Assembly: GCF_042242105.1 (NCBI RefSeq) | Contig: NC_092020.1 | Coordinates: 13,333,288-13,397,287 of the forward strand | Reading direction: 5' to 3' | DNA from: Pempheris klunzingeri | Taxonomy: Eukaryota; Chordata; Actinopteri; Acropomatiformes; Pempheridae | DNA length: 64,000 nt | In this document: positions 1 through 11,008 of the stretch, in pieces | Position numbering within the stretch: the stretch's first letter is position 1 | Layout of the letters: the number at the start of each line of letters is the position of its first letter | Translations under genes and position numbers: made by a program | The notes under the pieces: model-generated | Seen by the model: the letters and a program-made list of their open reading frames with translations, nothing else | Databases searched by the model: none | What the model was told of the DNA's origin: nothing

Positions 1-7
1 CGCTCAC

Positions 8-19
8 CTCCCCACCCAC
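8..19 (+). promoter_or_regulatory. Partial promoter of variable exon 1 (C-rich box only)
   Basis: A CTCCCCACCCAC box lies 177 bp before the exon 1 start codon. The first 195 bases of the window match, without indels, the leader of exon 5 (17312-17506), where a TCGCT-type CSE lies just 5' of the same box. The exon 1 CSE should therefore lie immediately outside the window. Confidence 0.7.
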
Positions 20-195
20 TACTACCACACAGATATCAGCTGCAGATTTTCCAGAGAAACTGCTATATTTCCGAGCACATTTGATCGTGTAAAATACTGT
101 GAAGCGTTGGATTACTGATTGCTCTTGGGAAGTTTGTATGTTTTCGGACTGGAAAGTATAAATTGGCCAGGCTGAGGTCGCCTTTTTGTGTCGGG

Positions 196-2580
196 ATGGC
201 AGACAAAGGATTTTCAGGGCTTCGTCGGATCTTGTTCTTTGCTTCCTTCATTGTAACGCTGCACCTCGTTAATGGAGACCTGAGTTATTCTGTTCCAGAA
301 GAGATGAAACGTGAGTCTGTTATTGGAAATATCGCCAAAGATCTCGGTCTTGATCTGAGGACCTTATCTTCCCGAAAGGCCCGTATTGATTTTGAGGGAA
401 CCCGTAAGCGGTACTGTGACATTAATCTGAATACCGGAGATTTGATCACATCGGAGAGAACTGACAGAGAAAGCATCTGTGGCAAGAAACCCTCGTGTGT
501 TTTAAAAGTAGATCTGGTGTTAGAAAATCCTCTGGAGCTTCATCGACTAAGTCTTCATGTTCAAGATGTTAACGACAACTCACCAAAATTCAGAGAAAAT
601 TTGATTGAAATGGAAATAAGTGAGTCAGCAGACAAGGGCAACCGCTTCTCTATGGAGGAGGCCCATGACGCAGATATAGGTCAAAATGGTGTTCAGAGGT
701 ACAACCTACAGAAGAACGACAACTTTATTCTAGCTGTTGACAGCAACAAGGTTGAACTCGTCCTGGAGAACACCCTGGATCGAGAGAAAGACAAAGAAAT
801 GAATTTGCTCCTCACAGCTTTAGATGGAGGCTCTCCTCAGAGATCAGGTACTGTAGTCATACACGTCACTGTACTGGATGCTAATGATAACACCCCAGTG
901 TTCAGCCAGGCCGTTTATAAAGCCAGTCTGCCTGAAAACTCTCCTTTAGACACTGTTGTGGTCACAGTGAGCGCTACTGATGCAGATGAGGGAGTCAATG
1001 GAGATGTGACGTATGACTTTGGACACGTATCTGATGACGATGTAAATATTTTCTCAATTGATCCTAAAATTGGAGAAATTAGGGTAACTGGTGTGATTGA
1101 TTTTGAAGAAAGAAGTTCTTTTGAAATGAGAGTAAAAGCTAAAGATGGTTTAGGACTGACTTCCTACGCTAAAGTCATCATAGACATTACTGATGTCAAT
1201 GACAACGCCCCAGTGATATATCTGAAGTCTGTGACTAACCCCATACCTGAGAACGTGTCACCTGGTACAGAGGTGGGCATCATTAACGTGCAGGACAGAG
1301 ACTCTGAGAGTAACAGACAGGTCCGCTGCTCCATTCAGCAAAACGTCCCTTTTAAGATGGTTCCTTCCATTAAAAACTATTATTCTCTGGTGACCACAGG
1401 ACAACTGGACCGTGAACTAGTGTCTGATTACAACATTACAATCAGCGCCACTGACGAGGGCTCTCCACCTCTGTCCTCCTCTAAAAGTGTCCAGTTATCT
1501 GTAGCAGACATCAACGACAACCCGCCTGTGTTTGAGGAACAGTCGTACAGCGCATATGTGAGTGAAAACAACAAAGCTGGCTCCACTTTATGTTCCGTTG
1601 CTGCTCGAGACCCCGACTGGAGACAAAACGGCACAGTGATTTATTCTCTGTTAGCCGGTGAGGTGCAGGGCGCCCCGGTGTCCTCCTATGTGTCTGTTAA
1701 CGGAGACACGGGGGTGATCCACGCTGTGAGGTCGTTTGATTACGAACAGTTGAGGAGTTTTAAAGTTCAGGTGATGGCCAGAGACAACGGTTCTCCTCCG
1801 CTGAGCAGCAACGTGACCGTCAGCGTCTTCATATCGGACGTGAATGACAACTCTCCTCAGATCCTGTACCCCACCCCGGAGGGCAACTCCTTCATGACCG
1901 AGCTGGTCCCCAAAGCTGCACACGGAGGCTCTCTGGTGTCCAAAGTGATCGCGGTGGACGCGGACTCCGGACAGAACGCCTGGCTGTCCTATCATATAGT
2001 GAAATCCACTGATCCGGGACTTTTCACCATTGGTGTCCACAGCGGAGAGATCAGGACACAGCGGGACATTTCTGAGTCTGACAGCATGAAACAGAACCTG
2101 ATTGTGGCAGTGAAAGATAACGGACAGCCCTCTCTGTCTGCCACCTGCTCCATGTATCTCCTTATTTCTGATAACTTGGCTGAGGTGCCGGAGCTGAAGG
2201 ACATTTCTTATGATGAGAAGAACTCCAAGCTGACCTCATACCTGATTATCGCTCTGGTGTCCGTGTCCACGTTTTTTCTGACCTTCATCATCATCATCCT
2301 GGGTGTGAGGTTTTGTCGCAGGAGAAAGCCCAGACTGTTGTTTGATGGAGCAGTAGCCATCCCCAGCGCTTATCTCCCTCCTAATTACGCAGATGTTGAC
2401 GGCACAGGAACTTTACGCAGCGCTTACAATTATGACGCCTACCTGACAACAGGGTCAAGAACCAGTGACTTTAAGTTCGTGTCATCTTACAATGACAACA
2501 CGCTGCCTGCTGACCAGACTCTGAGGAAAAGTCCCACTGACTTTGCTGAGGTGTTTGGTCAACAAGATGAATCTCCAGAG
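196..2580 (+). CDS. pcdh2g: Protocadherin-2 gamma-type variable exon 1 (type A)
   Basis: This exon encodes a 795-residue single-pass cell-surface adhesion protein segment. Residues 1-27 form a signal peptide ending before DLSYS. EC1 to EC6 span about 28-128, 129-232, 233-337, 338-443, 444-553 and 554-665, marked by DVNDN, DANDN, DVNDN, DINDN and DVNDN linkers. EC1 carries the family CX5C pair (C95, C101). A helix at about 680-704 is followed by a basic FCRRRK stop-transfer and a stub ending GQQDESPE. The exon stops in phase 0 at GAG|GTAGGC; reading on gives a stop at 2607. I chose ATG 196 because the in-frame codon at 163 is TTG and the signal peptide starts naturally here. The closest relative is exon 5, but the EC3 N-terminus (about 945-1015) instead matches exon 9. 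Leu-to-Met in the EC4 VPFKMVPS stretch is unique in the array. Confidence 0.95.
1201..2558 (+). repeat. Homogenised EC4-to-cytoplasm block (first of 16 copies)
   Basis: About 1.36 kb encoding EC4, EC5, EC6, the transmembrane helix and most of the cytoplasmic stub is almost base-for-base the same in every variable exon. The other copies begin near 5200, 9629, 13628, 18512, 22264 (exon 6, late start), 26070 (exon 7, late), 30000, 33945 (exon 9, late), 38402, 42441, 46332, 51377, 55268, 58924 and 62579, each ending about 22 bases before its splice donor. EC1-EC3 sequences upstream differ strongly between types. Ongoing gene conversion or unequal exchange is the established explanation for this pattern in clustered protocadherins. 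The block is visibly richer in G and C than the 5' halves. Confidence 0.9.
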
Positions 2581-3814
2581 GTAGGCCACGTACACGTTTG
2601 TATTTAACATTTAACGTAGGTTATGATATTCCAGTAATATCGCACTGAACTTCAAGTTGTCTTGCATATACACATCAGTTTGCATTGGCTAATTTGATCC
2701 ACGAGCAGTCATATCCCTTTTTGTGCAATTTTCTTTAATACCATAATCCCCCTTATTTATGATGATAAAAGAGTGACAAGCGCTTCACTATGTCGTGTTT
2801 TTTTTAATTCATTTCTCTAATAACATATCGTCTGACTTTAGTTTTGTTCGGCTGTGACACTTTTACCTCAATAGTTGATTAAGATTTGATACAGCGTCTT
2901 TCACAATTTCTGTCTCGTCTGCTGTAGAAAAGATGGGACATTACCGCCCAGCCACTCAGTAGGCATTCATTTAAAAGACGTCTGTATGTCTCGGCTCTTG
3001 TTTTTTCACATATCAATGACTACATTTTAGCTTGTAAGTAGGTTCCACTACGCACTGATGTATATTTTCGTATAGTCTGTCTGAACAATAGTTACACTGA
3101 TATATTAGATATCTATAAGCAATTCTACCTTTTAACCAAATTCAGACCGTTTTTTTCTATGAAGGGAGACGTTCTTTCTCCTGCATAGAAACGAATCTGT
3201 AGCAGCCATCTGCCCATTGCGTTTATCAACCTGCTTTTTGGCATAATGTTATGTGTTCCTTTCATCCCATTAAACGTTTAAAGTATCAGTAATCAAAGTT
3301 AGAATTTCTATGTACTTGTCAGAATCACAGGCTGACCCAATGTGTGCTCCAGCACAAAAAAAATGTTGAATCAGACATTTAATGCACGATAAACACCTGC
3401 AGTCAGTATGATGCTGGTCGTCAGGTTTGATCATGTTCTAGATTTTTATTAATGGCTGATTTACTCAGCATTTTATTCAATAAATGACACTGAGCCTGCC
3501 CTTCTGGCCCTCAGACGTTGCTTATGCCTGATAGGTTTCATTGTATAAGTGTCTGTTAACCACCTAATGCTTCACAGAGAAAATAGAGTGGCGCCGTAGT
3601 CTGAATTGAGTAAATGTAAAAAGAAGGTGCACGTGTTATGTGGACCCAATTATGTTTAAAATTGGAACACGTTTTTGCCAATTTCAATTTGCAGAAGTTG
3701 TAATGCATCCATAATCACATGGAATTTATGACCAGGATTATTGTTCTTGTGTTCTTATTTGATAGCCTCAAATGCTGAAGGAGAGAAATGTTTGGATCGA
3801 CTCCTCAGCGTTCA

Positions 3815-3835
3815 AACGCTGTCCGTGGTGCTGAA
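3815..3835 (-). promoter_or_regulatory. RE1/NRSE (REST-binding) site upstream of exon 2
   Basis: The plus strand reads CGCTGTCCGTGGTGCTGAA (19 bases) after two non-consensus bases. Its reverse complement matches the REST site TTCAGCACCACGGACAGCG throughout. It sits 188 bp before the exon 2 CSE. REST silencing of clustered protocadherins through scattered sites of this type is established in other vertebrates; binding here is inferred. Confidence 0.88.
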
Positions 3836-4002
3836 GTCTGTTTTTTCTATGTGAGCGTTTGAAACCAAACCTAAAAACGTGCTCGTAAAACAATTTCACT
3901 TTGAGCCTTAACATTGAAGTTACCGTTTCGATCATGACAGCAGCTATAGTACTTTAATGCTGGGCTAGAAGTGGTTCATTTGTAATAATTCAAACAAGCT
4001 CA

Positions 4003-4052
4003 CGGCGTCGCTGCTCACTCACAGATACGTGGAGAGTAATTTCTCCACCCAC
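4003..4052 (+). promoter_or_regulatory. Promoter of variable exon 2 (CSE plus C-rich box)
   Basis: CGGCGTCGCTGCTCACTCAC with the TCGCT core resembles the protocadherin conserved sequence element, followed 19 bases later by CTCCACCCAC at 4043-4052. The CSE begins 186 bp before ATG 4189. The same pair precedes exons 4 and 8. Confidence 0.8.
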
Positions 4053-4188
4053 TGCAAAAGCAGTTTGTAGCATAACAAGCAGAGCTGCCATTGTTGCAGG
4101 TTTGGTGTGTCTGAATTTCACCATCTCACTTTAATTTCATCAGCTACAAAGAAAGTCTGCGTATCTGTGTCTTCTTTCGGGACAAACG

Positions 4189-6579
4189 ATGGACCATAAA
4201 TGGCAATCGTTGGTCAGTTTTGTCTACGGCTTTGCTGTCTTTGTCCACATCACCACCGCAGACCTCAGCTATTCTGTTCCGGAGGAGATGAGACCCGGAT
4301 CTATTGTTGGAAATGTTGCCAAGGACCTCGGGCTGGAAGTAGGGAAATTGTTCACTCGTAAAGCCCGTATTGATGCTGAGGGAAGCTATCAGCACTACTT
4401 CGATATTGATGTAAAAACAGGAAGTTTTGTCGTCAAGGAAAGGATCGACAGGGAGGAGCTGTGTGGGGAGAAGGTTTCGTGTATGCTTAAATTCGAGTTG
4501 GTCCTAGAGAGCCCTCTGGAGCTGCACCGCATTGCACTGCTCATCCAGGATGTAAACGACAATTCACCAGTTTTCCCAAAGGATACAATAAAACTGGAAA
4601 TAAGCGAATCGGCCGACAAAGGAGCTCGATATCGTGTTAACGAAGCACATGATGCTGACATCGGACAAAATACAGTTAAACAATACAGCTTACAAAATAA
4701 TGAACATTTTATTTTATCTGTTCGAGACGATACTGATGGATCTAGGAACGTCGAGTTGGTGTTAGACAAAGAGCTAGACCGTGAACAAAAACACGATTTA
4801 AATTTCGTGCTGATTGCTGTCGATGGTGGCAGTCCACAAAGATCAGGAACCGCCAACATCCATGTGACTGTGTTGGATGCTAATGACAACGCCCCAGTGT
4901 TTGACCAAGCCGTTTATAAAGCAAGTCTACCTGAAAACTCTGCCCTTGATACTGTAGTGGTCACAGTAAGTGCAACTGACGCAGACGAGGGAGTCAATGG
5001 AGAGGTAACATATGAGTTTAGCCGCATCTCAGACAGGGCTAAAAATGTTTTCTCACTGAACAGTAAAACTGGAGAGATAAGAGTCATAGGACCACTTGAT
5101 TTCGAGAGTAATTCTCAATATGAAATGCGCATCGATGCCAAAGATGGTTATGGTCTTTCATCTGATTCCAAAGTAGTGATTGATGTCACTGATGTCAATG
5201 ACAACGCCCCAGTGATATATCTGAAGTCTGTGACTAACCCCATACCTGAGAACGTGTCACCTGGTACAGAGGTGGGCATCATTAACGTGCAGGACAGAGA
5301 CTCTGAGAGTAACAGACAGGTCCGCTGCTCCATTCAGCAAAACGTCCCTTTTAAGTTGGTTCCTTCCATTAAAAACTATTATTCTCTGGTGACCACAGGA
5401 CAACTGGACCGTGAACTAGTGTCTGATTACAACATTACAATCAGCGCCACTGACGAGGGCTCTCCACCTCTGTCCTCCTCTAAAAGTGTCCAGTTATCTG
5501 TAGCAGACATCAACGACAACCCGCCTGTGTTTGAGGAACAGTCGTACAGCGCATATGTGAGTGAAAACAACAAAGCTGGCTCCACTTTATGTTCCGTTGC
5601 TGCTCGAGACCCCGACTGGAGACAAAACGGCACAGTGATTTATTCTCTGTTAGCCGGTGAGGTGCAGGGCGCCCCGGTGTCCTCCTATGTGTCTGTTAAC
5701 GGAGACACGGGGGTGATCCACGCTGTGAGGTCGTTTGATTACGAACAGTTGAGGAGTTTTAAAGTCCAGGTGATGGCCAGAGACAACGGTTCTCCTCCGC
5801 TGAGCAGCAACGTGACCGTCAGCGTCTTCATATCGGACGTGAACGACAACTCTCCTCAGATCCTGTACCCCACCCCGGAGGGCAACTCCTTCATGACCGA
5901 GCTGGTCCCCAAAGCTGCACACGGAGGCTCTCTGGTGTCCAAAGTGATCGCGGTGGACGCGGACTCCGGACAGAACGCCTGGCTGTCCTATCATATAGTG
6001 AAATCCACTGATCCGGGACTTTTCACCATTGGTGTCCACAGCGGAGAGATCAGGACACAGCGGGACATTTCTGAGTCTGACAGCATGAAACAGAACCTGA
6101 TTGTGGCAGTGAAAGATAACGGACAGCCCTCTCTGTCTGCCACCTGCTCCATGTATCTCCTTATTTCTGATAACTTGGCTGAGGTGCCGGAGCTGAAGGA
6201 CATTTCTTATGATGAGAAGAACTCCAAGCTGACCTCATACCTGATTATCGCTCTGGTGTCCGTGTCCACGTTTTTTCTGACCTTCATCATCATCATCCTG
6301 GGTGTGAGGTTTTGTCGCAGGAGAAAGCCCAGACTGTTGTTTGATGGAGCAGTAGCCATCCCCAGCGCTTATCTCCCTCCTAATTACGCAGATGTTGACG
6401 GCACAGGAACTTTACGCAGCGCTTACAATTATGACGCCTACCTGACAACAGGGTCAAGAACCAGTGACTTTAAATTCGTGTCATCTTACAATGACAACAC
6501 GCTGCCTGCTGACCAGACTCTGAGGAAAAGTCCCACTGACTTTGCTGAGGTGTTTGGAGATTGTGATGCTTCTCCTGAG
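4189..6579 (+). CDS. pcdh2g: Protocadherin-2 gamma-type variable exon 2 (type B)
   Basis: The exon encodes 797 residues. The signal peptide is 1-24 (ends ITTA before DLSYS). EC boundaries fall near residues 126, 235, 340, 445 and 555, with the helix at about 682-706 and cytoplasmic stub 707-797 ending GDCDASPE. The EC1 CX5C pair is C92 and C98. Calcium-site motifs include [29 protein letters not shown] and DADSGQN; the EC6 end (DNLAEVPE) lacks a DXNDN, as expected for the last repeat. The donor is GAG|GTAGGC and read-through would stop at 6609. Exons 4 and 8 are near-identical paralogues. Serine at residue 139 (EC2 A strand, about mature 115) is arginine in both. The GDCDASPE tail links this exon's 3' end to exons 10-16 rather than to its B-type siblings. 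Confidence 0.95.
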
Positions 6580-8377
6580 GTAGGCATAATTTTATCTCCC
6601 GAAGATTAATTTCAAGAAATTTTTACTGTATTGTTTTACACTCAAAGAACAAAACAAACCTGCGTGTTGACAGATGTAAGGAATTTATTCTGAACTTCTA
6701 AACTTAGCTTTTGGGTCTGAGTGAAAAAGATATGCAGAGTTTTATGTTTGAATGAACATCAATGCCTTTTATGATTTCTTCATGCAGCATGGCCGATATT
6801 AGGAGTTTTGGGTTAAGTCACTTTCCAGATGTCAACTGTGGGTGCATAGTGACAGTAGAAAATGTACTGTTTGGTGTGAGGCTGTACTCTCAGTATGTAA
6901 GCCTTGTGGTGATCTCTTAGCCTTTACAGTCTAGAAACACATAACAAAAATACACATTTTATTGTAACTGTAACCCAGACAATAATAAATGAATAAATGG
7001 TAATACAATTTGATAATGATAATAAAAAACATTTTAGGTGCAGACAATAATGCGATGTGTCTTTGTTAGTTTTAAAATATGTTTTCAAGTAAAAGTTCCT
7101 ATTTGCAATTTTGACACAATTGTGTCAACATTGTGAGTATCTGCTTGATTTTTCTGGCCTGATAGGGGAGTGATGTCTATGAGGTCTATACTATGTCAGC
7201 ACTGTTTTCATTTCGATTGATTCAGACTAACCACGACTTTGAGCCATCAGTGTTTTATCACTACACAGACTTTGCTCAAGTGCTCATCCTTCATTTACAG
7301 TGGAACTATGTGGCACCACCTTAGCAATACTGAGACATTTAAAGCATATTCTTGAGAATGTTGCTGGAGGTGGAGTTTAACATTGTTAATATTATGGAGT
7401 CATAGTCAACATGAAGGGAACCAGAAAGAGGAAACAGACTGATTAACCAAAGTATCCCTTTGAACTTCTAGCAATATCAAGTGTGTGTCACTAAAATTCA
7501 GTTTCCAGCAAAGTAATGAGAGACTTTCGTATAATTATATACAAAGGAAACATCACCAAATAAAATCAACACAGAAGCATACACCATACACGTTTAGAGA
7601 GACTGATTCCACCAGTTTACAGAGATCATCAGCCAGCACAGATGCTAAAAATCCAATTGATCCACATGTCAGTCTGCTTCCAGTATGTACTTTTAGTCCA
7701 GGAGACACTGCTTATGTCTCCAACCAGGAAACACTAGACGTTTATCACAGCACAGACTGACATTAAAATATCGGATTCCTGTTAATCCAGTATTCAGCGA
7801 TACCCCCTTTAAAATATTTTTCTAGCTTATTTCTCCATTTTAGCTTCTTGTTGAGTATTTACACTGTAAGGCCCTTAATGCTCACGTTATAATATTGGTT
7901 TTGGATATGAGTCATTTAACTTAAGCCCTCAGCATTTCATTTTATCCTTTGACTCTGCTTACTCTACTCTAACATTGCTACTTGTCTTTATCTCTCCCAT
8001 ACTTGGCACATTCACTTTCTCAGGGGAACCCTTGTCTATGAAATTCTTTCCAGACTAGAGTAATATTTTCCCTCTGAAGCAAGAGATGACATGCTTTGGC
8101 CATCTTAAACACGATTGATTTGCAGGTGTGCCGCCAATCGGTAAATCAATTACTAAATTTATCTCAGACTTTAAAGAGGGTCTTGGCTTTTCGTTGAACT
8201 AATTTCTTATATTGTCTTTGTATAAATGATGTGTTTACTATATTCTCATATCTACTAAATGACTAGTCCTTTTTTGTGGGAGGGCCGGTGCCAAACTAAA
8301 ATGAAACGCACAAGAAAACATTTACAGTGTAAGCATTTAGTATATAACTTTCACTTGCAGAGATTAAATTGAACTCA
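6580..8377. other. Spacer between exons 2 and 3, unique in the window
   Basis: About 1.8 kb of AT-rich sequence with no counterpart elsewhere in the window. It holds the exon 2 read-through tail and an open frame of 91 codons at 7485-7760 that I do not regard as a gene because it has no recognisable domain. I find no convincing RE1 site; only a half-like TCAGCAC at about 7196-7202. No mobile element was recognised. Confidence 0.6.
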
Positions 8378-8399
8378 CAGTGTCGCTGTTCACTAGCAG
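8378..8399 (+). promoter_or_regulatory. Promoter CSE of variable exon 3
   Basis: CAGTGTCGCTGTTCACTAGC contains the TCGCT core 231 bp before ATG 8609. The downstream C-rich box is weak (CAGCCTCCCTTG near 8411). This promoter has no near-copy elsewhere, consistent with exon 3 being the only type C exon. Confidence 0.8.
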
Positions 8400-8608
8400 A
8401 GGAAACATGCCAGCCTCCCTTGCTTGTGCTTTGTTTCTCTGGGCTTGATCTTCTGCTTGGTTGTGCTTTGGTCAGTAGTTCGCTTCTAATACACCAATTG
8501 CAAGTACTGCTGATGTTTGTTTATGCTTTACCGGACCTTACAGATTTTGGCACGGGAATAAGTTACACCAATCTACGTATTTGAGTTGTTTTCCATTTTT
8601 GTCTCGAG

Positions 8609-11008
8609 ATGGCACACAATGGATTTTCACCGATAGGCCTGCTTTACTGCTGTGCTTTCTTTCTTCGGCTGCTTCATATTGGTAATGGAGACGTGAGCTT
8701 TTCTGTTCCCGAGGAAATGAAACCTGGATCTGTGATTGGAAATATAGCAAAGGAACTCGGGCTGAACGTTGGGAAATTATCTGCTCGAAAGGCCCGCATT
8801 GACAGTGAACGGAACCGTGAACGGTACTGTAACATGAATCTTAACACTGGAGATTTGATTGTTGCTGAAAGAATGGACAGAGAGGCGCTTTGCGGCGAAA
8901 AGGCATCTTGTATCCTTAAATTTGAATTAATCTTAGAGGCACCTCTGGAGCTGCACCGCATTTCACTGCAAATAAACGACATCAACGACAATCCACCTGT
9001 TTTCAGTAAAGATGAGATAAAGATAGAAATAAATGAACTGGCTGTTAAAGGATCTAGCTTCCGTGTTTTGGAGGCACATGATATGGATATCGGGCTAAAC
9101 ACTGTTCAAAGCTATGCATTACAGACGAACAATTATTTAGTGCTGAAAATTCGATCCAAATCAGATGGCGGTAAATTTGCAGAACTAGTCTTGAATAAGG
9201 AATTAGACCGAGAGGAACAACAGGAATTGAGATTATTGCTGACTGCAGTAGATGGAGGCAGTCCTAAAAGAACTGGCACTGCAACTGTGCACGTCACTGT
9301 CCTGGATGCTAATGATAACGCTCCAGTTTTTGACCAGACCGTGTATGAAGCCATTCTGCCTGAAAACTCTCCTCTGGATACTGTTGTGGTTACAGTGGTG
9401 GCAACTGATGCAGATGAAGGTCTAAATGGTGAGGTTACTTATGAATTAAGTCGTGTATCAGAAACGGGTAGAAAAGTATTTGCTTTAAATCACGACACAG
9501 GAGAAATCAAAGTAATAGGGCCTTTGGATTTCGAGAGAGAGACAATATATGAAATGCGCGTAGAAGCCAAAGATGGGTACGGCCTGACCTCAGATTCCAA
9601 AGTGATAATCGAAATCACTGATATAAATGACAACGCCCCAGTGATATATCTGAAGTCTGTGACTAACCCCATACCTGAGAACGTGTCACCTGGTACAGAG
9701 GTGGGCATCATTAACGTGCAGGACAGAGACTCTGAGAGTAACAGACAGGTCCGCTGCTCCATTCAGCAAAACGTCCCTTTTAAGTTGGTTCCTTCCATTA
9801 AAAACTATTATTCTCTGGTGACCACAGGACAACTGGACCGTGAACTAGTGTCTGATTACAACATTACAATCAGTGCCACTGACGAGGGCTCTCCACCTCT
9901 GTCCTCCTCTAAAAGTGTCCAGTTATCTGTAGCAGACATCAACGACAACCCGCCTGTGTTTGAGGAACAGTCGTACAGCGCATATGTGAGTGAAAACAAC
10001 AAAGCTGGCTCCACTTTATGTTCCGTTGCTGCTCGAGACCCCGACTGGAGACAAAACGGCACAGTGATTTATTCTCTGTTAGCCGGTGAGGTGCAGGGCG
10101 CCCCGGTGTCCTCCTATGTGTCTGTTAACGGAGACACGGGGGTGATCCACGCTGTGAGGTCGTTTGATTACGAACAGTTGAGGAGTTTTAAAGTCCAGGT
10201 GATGGCCAGAGACAACGGTTCTCCTCCGCTGAGCAGCAACGTGACCGTCAGCGTCTTCATATCGGACGTGAATGACAACTCTCCTCAGATCCTGTACCCC
10301 ACCCCGGAGGGCAACTCCTTCATGACCGAGCTGGTCCCCAAAGCTGCACACGGAGGCTCTCTGGTGTCCAAAGTGATCGCGGTGGACGCGGACTCCGGAC
10401 AGAACGCCTGGCTGTCCTATCATATAGTGAAATCCACTGATCCGGGACTTTTCACCATTGGTGTCCACAGCGGAGAGATCAGGACACAGCGGGACATTTC
10501 TGAGTCTGACAGCATGAAACAGAACCTGATTGTGGCAGTGAAAGATAACGGACAGCCCTCTCTGTCTGCCACCTGCTCCATGTATCTCCTTATTTCTGAC
10601 AACTTGGCTGAGGTGCCGGAGCTGAAGGACATTTCTTATGATGAGAAGAACTCCAAGCTGACCTCATACCTGATTATCGCTCTGGTGTCCGTGTCCACGT
10701 TTTTTCTGACCTTCATCATCATCATCCTGGGTGTGAGGTTTTGTCGCAGGAGAAAGCCCAGACTGTTGTTTGATGGAGCAGTAGCCATCCCCAGCGCTTA
10801 TCTCCCTCCTAATTACGCAGATGTTGACGGCACAGGAACTTTACGCAGCGCTTACAATTATGACGCCTACCTGACAACAGGGTCAAGAACCAGTGACTTT
10901 AAGTTCGTGTCATCTTACAATGACAACACGCTGCCTGCTGACCAGACTCTGAGGAAAAGTCCCACTGACTTTGCTGAGGTGTTTGGTCAACAAGATGAAT
11001 CTCCAGAG
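8609..11008 (+). CDS. pcdh2g: Protocadherin-2 gamma-type variable exon 3 (type C)
   Basis: The exon encodes 800 residues with signal peptide 1-27 (ending HIGNG before DVSFS) and helix at about 685-709. EC1 is distinct ([14 protein letters not shown]5C at C95-C101, linker INDINDNPP), and the EC2 A strand reads [12 protein letters not shown], with Asn at about mature residue 115 and Leu where other types have Ser. No other exon here shares this 5' half. From EC4 on it joins the common block, and its tail GQQDESPE plus the following spacer match exons 1 and 7. The exon therefore looks like a type C 5' half joined to a 3' half shared with A and E exons. The donor is GAG|GTAGGC; read-through stops at 11035. 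Confidence 0.95.

Larger units (their letters stand above)
2581..4188. repeat. Intergenic duplicate upstream of a type B exon, copy 1
   Basis: This 1,608-base spacer recurs nearly unchanged at 11009-12616 and 27392-28988, each time between a GQQDESPE-tailed exon and a type B exon. It contains the intronic read-through tail of exon 1, an RE1-like site (3815-3835) and the exon 2 promoter (4003-4052). I see no other gene or mobile element in it. Confidence 0.9.

Noticed and set aside
157-162. TATAAA before the exon 1 start
   Set aside because: It is only 34 bases before the start codon, too close for a TATA-driven start given the CSE-type promoter further upstream.
163-195. Longer N-termini from in-frame TTG codons (exons 1, 5, 7, 9, 13)
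   Set aside because: Non-ATG starts are unlikely here, and the ATG just downstream begins a normal signal peptide in each case.
1669-1683. Possible exonic CTCF site GCGCCCCGGTG in EC5
   Set aside because: It matches a CTCF core only with a missing base, and it lies in the protein-constrained homogenised block.
1651-2040. A 129-codon antisense open frame in EC5-EC6, repeated in nearly every exon
   Set aside because: It is the shadow of a homogenised, GC-rich coding block. Its conservation follows from the sense strand, and it has no signal, domain or promoter of its own.
7485-7760. A 91-codon open frame in the exon 2-3 spacer
   Set aside because: No domain, no second copy and no visible promoter; this length is expected by chance.
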